This document shows positions 59,351 to 64,000 of a DNA stretch of 64,000 bases, in pieces. The position numbers and the translations under genes were made by a program. Positions within the stretch are counted from its first letter, which is position 1; every line of letters begins with the position of its first letter. This DNA comes from Bacteroides intestinalis DSM 17393 (GTDB taxonomy: Bacteria; Bacteroidota; Bacteroidia; Bacteroidales; Bacteroidaceae). The stretch covers positions 372,001 through 436,000 of the forward strand of contig NZ_ABJL02000008.1 of the NCBI RefSeq assembly GCF_000172175.1, in the 5' to 3' direction. The notes under the pieces are model-generated. The model was not told the DNA's origin. It was given only the letters and a program-made list of their open reading frames with translations, and did no database searches.

Positions 59351-60325
59351 ATGAAAATATTGATATACGGTGCTGGCGTAGTGGGTTGTACTTATGGCTG
59401 GCAATTATCCAAAGCAGGATGTGACGTTGCTGTATTGGTGCGTAAGGAGCAAAAAGAACTTGTACAAAAAGATGGTATTCGCATTATCTGTTCTGACTTT
59501 AGAGAGAAAACAAGAAAAGATACAGATATAATCTTTAAGCCTACAGTAATAGACGAACTTTCGTCAAACAATGATTTTGAATACATTATTGTCTCCACCA
59601 ATAAATTGCAATTATCAACTATATTACCAAGTCTTTCAAAGTCAGCAGGAAAAGCAAATGTTGTATTTTTCCAAAATAACTGGAATGTTTTTACTGAAAT
59701 AGATAAATATCTAAAACCTGAACAATACTTTTTTGCCTTTCCCTTCATGGTCGGGGGTGGAAAAGAAGATAAAAGCATACATTGTGCTATTTCAGGTCTA
59801 AAATATTCCAATACTCCGTTAGGTGAAAAAGACGGGCGGATAACTCCACAAGTAGAAAAACTTTTTATAATACTGGATAAAGCAAACTTAAAGCCTGTCA
59901 TTTCTAATCAAATATTAGTATGGCTAATCACACATTATGCTGTTGCTGCCGGTCTTTCAGCGGGAATAATGAGTGCCGGAAGTGCCTCTAAATTTATAGA
60001 GAATACAGCTATTATTAAAATTACAATGAAAGCTATTCGGGAAGGCTTAGCTATTTGTAAAAGAATGGGTATCAATCCTAAAACAGAAAAAGCAAATAGA
60101 TTATATCTTTTACCTTTATTTATCAGTGTGCCAATAGCTAAGAAAATTTATGGTAATGATGCTCTGCAACTTATGTTTGATGGACATATAAATCATTCTC
60201 CTGTTGAAATAAGGCAAATGATAGATGATATAATAGATAGTGGTATAAAATATGCTGTTACAACTCCTAATCTGGCACAATTAAAAAGTTATATATCTTC
60301 TAACCAAACTAATAAAAGTAAGTGA
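59351..60325 (+). CDS. Ketopantoate reductase family oxidoreductase
   Basis: NADPH-dependent oxidoreductase of 324 residues, of the ApbA/PanE fold. Rossmann start KILIYGAGVVGCTYGWQLSKAGCDVAVLVR with GAGxxG, then YIIVSTNKLQL and VVFFQNNWN. The C-terminal helical domain lacks an obvious GRxTEID-type motif (instead HINHSPVEIRQM), so true 2-dehydropantoate reductase activity is doubtful. Such AraC-PanE-like pairs are common accessory genes, and the substrate is unknown. The gene ends 22 bases before the left end of the IS21 element. Confidence 0.85.
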   Translation: MKILIYGAGVVGCTYGWQLSKAGCDVAVLVRKEQKELVQKDGIRIICSDFREKTRKDTDIIFKPTVIDELSSNNDFEYIIVSTNKLQLSTILPSLSKSAGKANVVFFQNNWNVFTEIDKYLKPEQYFFAFPFMVGGGKEDKSIHCAISGLKYSNTPLGEKDGRITPQVEKLFIILDKANLKPVISNQILVWLITHYAVAAGLSAGIMSAGSASKFIENTAIIKITMKAIREGLAICKRMGINPKTEKANRLYLLPLFISVPIAKKIYGNDALQLMFDGHINHSPVEIRQMIDDIIDSGIKYAVTTPNLAQLKSYISSNQTNKSK

Positions 60326-60347
60326 ATAAAGCTATCAATTCGATAGC

Positions 60348-60398
60348 TGGAAAATCCAGTGTAAGCTGCCCCCTAAAACCAAGCGATTCTACCCCCTT
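60348..60398 (+). repeat. Left terminal inverted repeat of the IS21 element
   Basis: 51 bases, complementary to 62932-62982 with one mismatch (A at 60391). Similar short boxes recur at 60368, 60391 and 60414, matching the multiple transposase-binding sites of this family. Confidence 0.93.
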
Positions 60399-60458
60399 AA
60401 AACATTCAACAATGCCCCCTTAAAAAGTCTTGACCGATGGGGTTATTATTATTTTAGT

Positions 60459-61241
60459 TTATTTCCCTCTGTATGCAGCCATTTTACGGACACTTTCTCC
60501 TGTCAGCTCAATCCGGTGCGCCGTATGTATAATACGATCCATAATGGCATCTGCTACTGTAGGGTCTCCGATTGCATCATACCAATTGTCCGTTGGCAGT
60601 TGCGAGGTGATGATGATGGACTTGCGCCCATGTCGGTCCTCTATTATATCGAGCAGGATGGGGCGTTCCTTGGCATCAAGGTTCACAAGGAAGAGGTCAT
60701 CCAATATGAGCAGCGTGCTCCGTTCGATTCTCTTGAGTTCCGATTCCAGTGTGCCTTTTACTTTTGCCACCTTAAGCGTACCCATAAGTTTCGGAGCATT
60801 CGCATAATATGTCCGTATGCCCTTCTTGCAGGCTTCATACCCCATTGCTGTGGCAAGGAAGCTCTTCCCGGTACCGGATGACCCTGTGATGAAGAGGTTC
60901 TGTCCCTTGCGGATGAACTCCAGCGATGCAAGCCGCTCCATCTGATTGCGGTCAAGGCCACGCGGGATTGCATAGTCTATCTGCTCGAGGCAGGCCTTGT
61001 AGCGGAACGCCGCCCCGCGTATAAGGCGTTGGATGGCTGCATTGGCACGGTAGTCCCATTCCCTGGCAAGTAACATGTGCAGGAAAGAGTCGATTGTCAT
61101 TGTTTCTGCCATAGTGGAGGTCAGGCTTTCAGTGAAGGCGGCGGCCATGCCGTGCAGCTTCATACGGTTCATCAGTTCGATTGTCAACGTGTTGCGGTCT
61201 TTTTCGACAGCTATCGGTGCGGTAAGATTATTTGTTTCCAT
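60459..61241 (-). CDS. istB: IS21 transposition helper ATPase
   Basis: AAA+ helper of 260 residues that recruits and regulates the IstA transposase on target DNA. Walker A GSSGTGKSFLATAMG near 118-132, Walker B LLILDDLFLVNLD, and the sensor region IIITSQLPTDNWYD are intact. The upstream helical domain (MKLHGMAAAFTESL) is typical for the family. GC content is visibly higher than the surrounding accessory genes, pointing to a separate origin. Overlaps istA by 14 bases. Confidence 0.95.
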   Translation of the reverse strand: METNNLTAPIAVEKDRNTLTIELMNRMKLHGMAAAFTESLTSTMAETMTIDSFLHMLLAREWDYRANAAIQRLIRGAAFRYKACLEQIDYAIPRGLDRNQMERLASLEFIRKGQNLFITGSSGTGKSFLATAMGYEACKKGIRTYYANAPKLMGTLKVAKVKGTLESELKRIERSTLLILDDLFLVNLDAKERPILLDIIEDRHGRKSIIITSQLPTDNWYDAIGDPTVADAIMDRIIHTAHRIELTGESVRKMAAYRGK

Positions 61242-62808
61242 TGTTGTCTCTATTTAAATGTTTTAATTGTGCGAAGTAGGCTGCTCCGCGGATGTTTTTG
61301 TGGATAGATGTTACGGGGACCTCATCGTCGATGTCGTCTTTTGACAGGAAGTCTGCATCATCCCCGCGTTCAAGGATCCGCCTTATCTCCTGATATCCGT
61401 ATAGGCGCAGTTGCGTGGCGCATGCGCTTGCCGCCACCAACCGTTCCAGCCCGAAGGTCTTCTCCAACGCCATGATGCCTCTGCATGAACGGAACGCCGC
61501 GGGAGGATACTTCTTGAGTTCCGCCACCTTGCGCAGATACAGCCGCAGGACGTTATCTGTCTGGCCGGCCCGTTCGTAAATCTGTTCCAGATCCTTTTCA
61601 TAACTTCCATGACGTCCGGGCAGTCCGTGGGCATCCTTGGTCGTATAGGAGTATGGCGTGTCATCGCGCTGGTGTGTGGTCACCAGACGCAGGCCATGAT
61701 ATATTTCCAGCGTGTCCGCATCATAGACAATCTCGACACGTTTGCCTATATACTCTTTCGGTACGCTGTAATGGTGAAGCCTGAAGGTGACATAGCCGTT
61801 ACGCATTACTGTTGCGGAGCGTCGCTCTTTCATCTGATGGCGTATGGCGGGAAGCGGGCGGAGGCAGTCGGACTCAATCTGCTCGAACTGTTCCCGTCTG
61901 GACTGGGGACGCCCGCTCATCCTGCGTCCGTTGAAGGCCGAGAGCGATTCGGATATGGCCGCATTCAGAGACTCCAGCGAGTGGAATACAAGACCCTCGA
62001 TGTCAGCGTAGACGGATCGGTAAAGCAGCTTCACGGCATTCTCCACCAAGGCCTTGTCCTTTGGATGACGTACCCGTGTGGGGTATACGGTACATCCGTA
62101 GTGTTCGGCAAATGCCGCAAACTCCTCGTTGATTACCGGCTCGTTACGGTCGCTGCGGGTTACCGCCGATTTGAGGTTGTCTGGTACGATCGCCATCGGA
62201 ACCCCGCCGTAAAAATGAAGCGCGTTCTCACACGCCTTAATCAAGTCCTGCCTTGACTGGGACCAGACCGCCTCACAATAGGTATAGTGGCTGCACGGAA
62301 GTATGGCCACGAACACTTCAACGCTGCGACATTCACCGCTTTCACTGTCAACGACTTCCAGTTTGTCACCGGCGAAGTCGATATACATCTGGTCTCCGGC
62401 ATAATGCTCGACATGGCCTACGACATGTGTCACCATACGGTAACGCATGAGATAGTTGCCGAAACTGGCATGTCTGTATCCGTCAGGATGGGTCTCGCGG
62501 TACTCTTCGTACAGGGTTTTCACTGTTACGCCTCGGCGGCTAAGCCGGGCAGCATACTCAGGAAGGAGTGCCTCAAGCTCAAGCTGGCGTTGTGACGGTT
62601 CCCTGTTACGGCCAACACCTTCAGAGAACATTTCCTGGATGCGAGCGGAAGGCATGGCGGCCAACTCCTTTATCGGTATACCACACTCTTGAAACAGGCG
62701 CACATATCTGCGCACCGTGTTGCGGGAAAGCTCAAAGCTCCTGCTTATCTGCTTTATCCCCATCCCCAATGCGTAACATTGGAGGATGTTTGCTATCTTT
62801 GTTGTCAT
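61228..62808 (-). CDS. istA: IS21-family transposase
   Basis: DDE transposase of 526 residues. N-terminal helix-turn-helix (QISRSFELSRNTVRRYVRLF at about 19-38), then the RNase H-like catalytic core with Asp in MYIDFAGDKLEVV, second Asp in VPDNLKSAVTRSD and Glu in KALVENAVKLLYRSVY. The C-terminus is basic. Full length for the family with no frame break, so the element may be active. Confidence 0.95.
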   Translation of the reverse strand: MTTKIANILQCYALGMGIKQISRSFELSRNTVRRYVRLFQECGIPIKELAAMPSARIQEMFSEGVGRNREPSQRQLELEALLPEYAARLSRRGVTVKTLYEEYRETHPDGYRHASFGNYLMRYRMVTHVVGHVEHYAGDQMYIDFAGDKLEVVDSESGECRSVEVFVAILPCSHYTYCEAVWSQSRQDLIKACENALHFYGGVPMAIVPDNLKSAVTRSDRNEPVINEEFAAFAEHYGCTVYPTRVRHPKDKALVENAVKLLYRSVYADIEGLVFHSLESLNAAISESLSAFNGRRMSGRPQSRREQFEQIESDCLRPLPAIRHQMKERRSATVMRNGYVTFRLHHYSVPKEYIGKRVEIVYDADTLEIYHGLRLVTTHQRDDTPYSYTTKDAHGLPGRHGSYEKDLEQIYERAGQTDNVLRLYLRKVAELKKYPPAAFRSCRGIMALEKTFGLERLVAASACATQLRLYGYQEIRRILERGDDADFLSKDDIDDEVPVTSIHKNIRGAAYFAQLKHLNRDNNGNK

Positions 62809-62931
62809 AGTAGAAATGATTTTATCCCACCGGTCAAGACGGGAATCAAATCTACGAAAAATCCCCTGCCGGGCATTGCTAAGCAGGGGTATTTTTATAT
62901 TGGAATCAAGGGGGTAGGATTATTTTAGCAC

Positions 62932-62982
62932 AAGGGGGCAGAATCGCTTGGTTTTAGGGGGCAGCTTACACTGGATTTTCCA
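62932..62982 (-). repeat. Right terminal inverted repeat of the IS21 element
   Basis: 51 bases, complementary to the left repeat except one position; the outermost 31 bases overlap the chimeric end of the truncated gene. Confidence 0.93.
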
Positions 62983-63434
62983 CCTAATAAAGATACTAAA
63001 GAATTAATATTTGTTTCTTTAGTAGAATATGTTGATTTTATATTAGCAGCTATAATATCTATTTCGTTTTGAACTTCATCTATTCTTAGTGAACTAGAAT
63101 ATTCACAATCCCTAAATCCTTGTATATCAAAAATACGACTTGTTAAATCATCCTTAATTAAACAAACAGGTAAGTTAAAAGCCTGCCTTATGCCTAATTC
63201 ATATAACACATTTGGATTTTTAGAACTCAAATCACAGATACACATTTCAGCACTCAAAAGATGCTGAACTATATCTAATACTATAAAATTAGTCTCCTGA
63301 ATTTCATCTGCTCTTGTTGCTTCAAATCCTGCCTTTTCAATTGCAGGTCTAAGAAGATGCAGATAAACTCTATTAAAATGTCCACTTGGATAATCGTCTG
63401 TATCAGATATAGGCATTATAACAAAACACTTCAT
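62983..63434 (-). pseudogene. TIR/deoxyribosyltransferase-like gene truncated by IS21
   Basis: From ATG 63434 about 150 native residues are read: KCFVIMPISD start, FNRVYLHLLRPAIEKAGFEATRADE, CICDLSSKNPNVLYELGIRQAFNLPVCLI. The FVIMP, RADE and DLSxxNPNVLYELG motifs identify the nucleoside 2-deoxyribosyltransferase/TIR-like superfamily, often the NAD- or nucleotide-cleaving effector of immune systems. The frame runs into the IS21 repeat after LVSLLG and stops 19 codons later at 62925, so any C-terminal sensor or effector domain is lost. The remainder is not found on the other side of the insertion. Confidence 0.8.
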
Positions 63435-63469
63435 ATTATTTCTTTTGAGACAAAGTTAATAATTAAAAA

Positions 63470-64000
63470 CTATTTTCCTATAAAATTTCTCTCTACATTT
63501 GCCATATCACGCATAATAGAACTATCCAAAACTTTTGCATAATGCTGTGTCATTCTGATATTGGAATGTCCCAAGATTTTAGACACATTTTCCATTGATA
63601 CATCATTGGCAAGAAAAACAACAGTAGCCGCCGTATGTCTTGCAACATGCGTGGTCAGCCGTTTGGCTATGCCGCATACATCAGCAATTTCTTTTAAATA
63701 GGCGTTCATGCGCTGATTACTGATTACAGGCAAAAGTACTCCTTTTTTTATGCACTCTGCATTATCTTCATATTTTCTCAATATCCTTTGAGGAATAGAT
63801 AAGACGGGAACATTACACATCTGATTAGTTTTCTGTCGTGCCTTGCGTATCCACAAAGCACCGTTATTGTCTTTTATCAGGTGTTCACGGCTTAATTGCT
63901 GCACATCCACGAAAGCGAGCGCGGTAAAACAACAAAAGACAAAAACATCTCTTACCTGCTCCAATCGTTTGATAGTAAATTCTTTGTTCATCAAAATATC
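63470..64000 (-). CDS. Tyrosine recombinase of Bacteroides mobile elements, 5' end outside window
   Basis: C-terminal catalytic part of a site-specific integrase; the frame is open through base 64000 (reading DILMNKEF at the edge), so the N-terminus lies beyond. Seen: FVFCCFTALAFVDVQQL, in which the first catalytic Arg is replaced as in Bacteroides IntDOT-type enzymes, THVARHTAATVVFLANDVSMENVSKILGHSNI with the HxxR and GH motifs, and nucleophile Tyr in QHYAKVLD. Such enzymes integrate conjugative or mobilisable elements. It supports reading the right end of the window as accessory DNA. Confidence 0.9.
   Translation of the reverse strand, partial: DILMNKEFTIKRLEQVRDVFVFCCFTALAFVDVQQLSREHLIKDNNGALWIRKARQKTNQMCNVPVLSIPQRILRKYEDNAECIKKGVLLPVISNQRMNAYLKEIADVCGIAKRLTTHVARHTAATVVFLANDVSMENVSKILGHSNIRMTQHYAKVLDSSIMRDMANVERNFIGK

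Larger units (their letters stand above)
60348..62982 (-). mobile_element. Complete IS21-family insertion sequence, about 2.6 kb
   Basis: Both ends carry a 51-bp inverted repeat with one mismatch, starting TGGAAAATCC and including the internal CCCCCT motifs. IstA and IstB are intact on the minus strand and overlap by 14 bases. The outer repeats begin TG and end CA as in IS21 elements. The flanks GATAGC (left) and CCTAAT (right) do not match, so no target duplication is visible. Confidence 0.93.

Noticed and set aside
60368..60426. Short repeats of GCCCCCTTAAAA as a repeat array
   Set aside because: They are the internal transposase-binding boxes of the IS21 end.

Overview
The window looks like the chromosome of a gut Bacteroides or close relative. 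Upstream of many genes lie matches to the Bacteroides primary-sigma promoter (TTTG or TTG, about 19-20 bases, then TAnnTTTG) and recognisable Shine-Dalgarno sites are rare. The gene content is also typical: a PorT-like barrel protein, DUF1573, a secreted GH2 beta-galactosidase, the short omega-like RNA polymerase subunit beside bamD, PaaK with a tandem-ACT protein, a MoxR/DUF58 cluster and a Bacteroides-type tyrosine recombinase. No rRNA, intact tRNA or CRISPR array was seen.

Layout. (1) 1-3163: an ABC importer of the FecBCD/BtuFCD type on the minus strand, its ATPase running off the left edge. (2) 3280-6168: an RclA-like flavoprotein, an RclC-like DUF417 membrane protein and an AraC regulator, resembling the reactive-chlorine module of enterobacteria. 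(3) 6169-7300: a gene-poor stretch with an orphan AzlD-like remnant and a minus-strand unit bounded by a promoter and a terminator (candidate small RNA or small protein). (4) 7301-15610: cobI, a DUF1573 protein, an operon of OPT transporter, esterase and beta-galactosidase, and a DUF1460 protein. (5) 15667-20702: acyltransferase, PspC and PadR genes, a GNAT enzyme and a POT peptide transporter. (6) 20797-29854: a CHU_C-domain protein with uvrA and ybaK, a divergent LysM protein with a PorT-like protein, a 74-bp palindrome between converging genes, bamD-rpoZ-DUF4293 and an ACT protein. (7) 29951-42132: paaK, uvrB, a 60-nt candidate RNA, an AddAB-type helicase-nuclease pair, a hybrid response regulator/kinase and UDP-glucuronate decarboxylase.

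(8) 42296-44516: a compact minus-strand operon of a GNAT-like protein, an IbrA-like DUF3440 PP-loop protein and an IbrB-like ParB/sulfiredoxin-fold protein, with its own promoter. A 0.7-kb spacer follows, with five copies of a 22-bp tandem repeat. (9) 45255-52080: RDD, SpoIIM, a multi-pass membrane protein, DUF4129, DUF4350, MoxR and DUF58, a Bacteroidota membrane-associated cluster.

(10) 52110-64000: AT-rich accessory DNA. It holds a DUF2971 protein, a small orphan gene, a decayed transposase, a choloylglycine-hydrolase family protein, a promoter/terminator-bounded non-coding unit, a DUF488 gene with an unrecognised partner that looks leaderless, an AraC/ketopantoate-reductase pair, a complete IS21-family element that truncates a TIR/deoxyribosyltransferase-like gene, and a tyrosine recombinase cut by the right edge.

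The best candidates for poorly described biology are the IbrA/IbrB/GNAT operon, the DUF488 pair, the Rcl-like module, the three promoter-to-terminator units without an established gene (near 6.8, 33.7 and 56.3 kb) and the 22-bp repeat array. All function calls come from reading the sequence and family knowledge; no database search was run.
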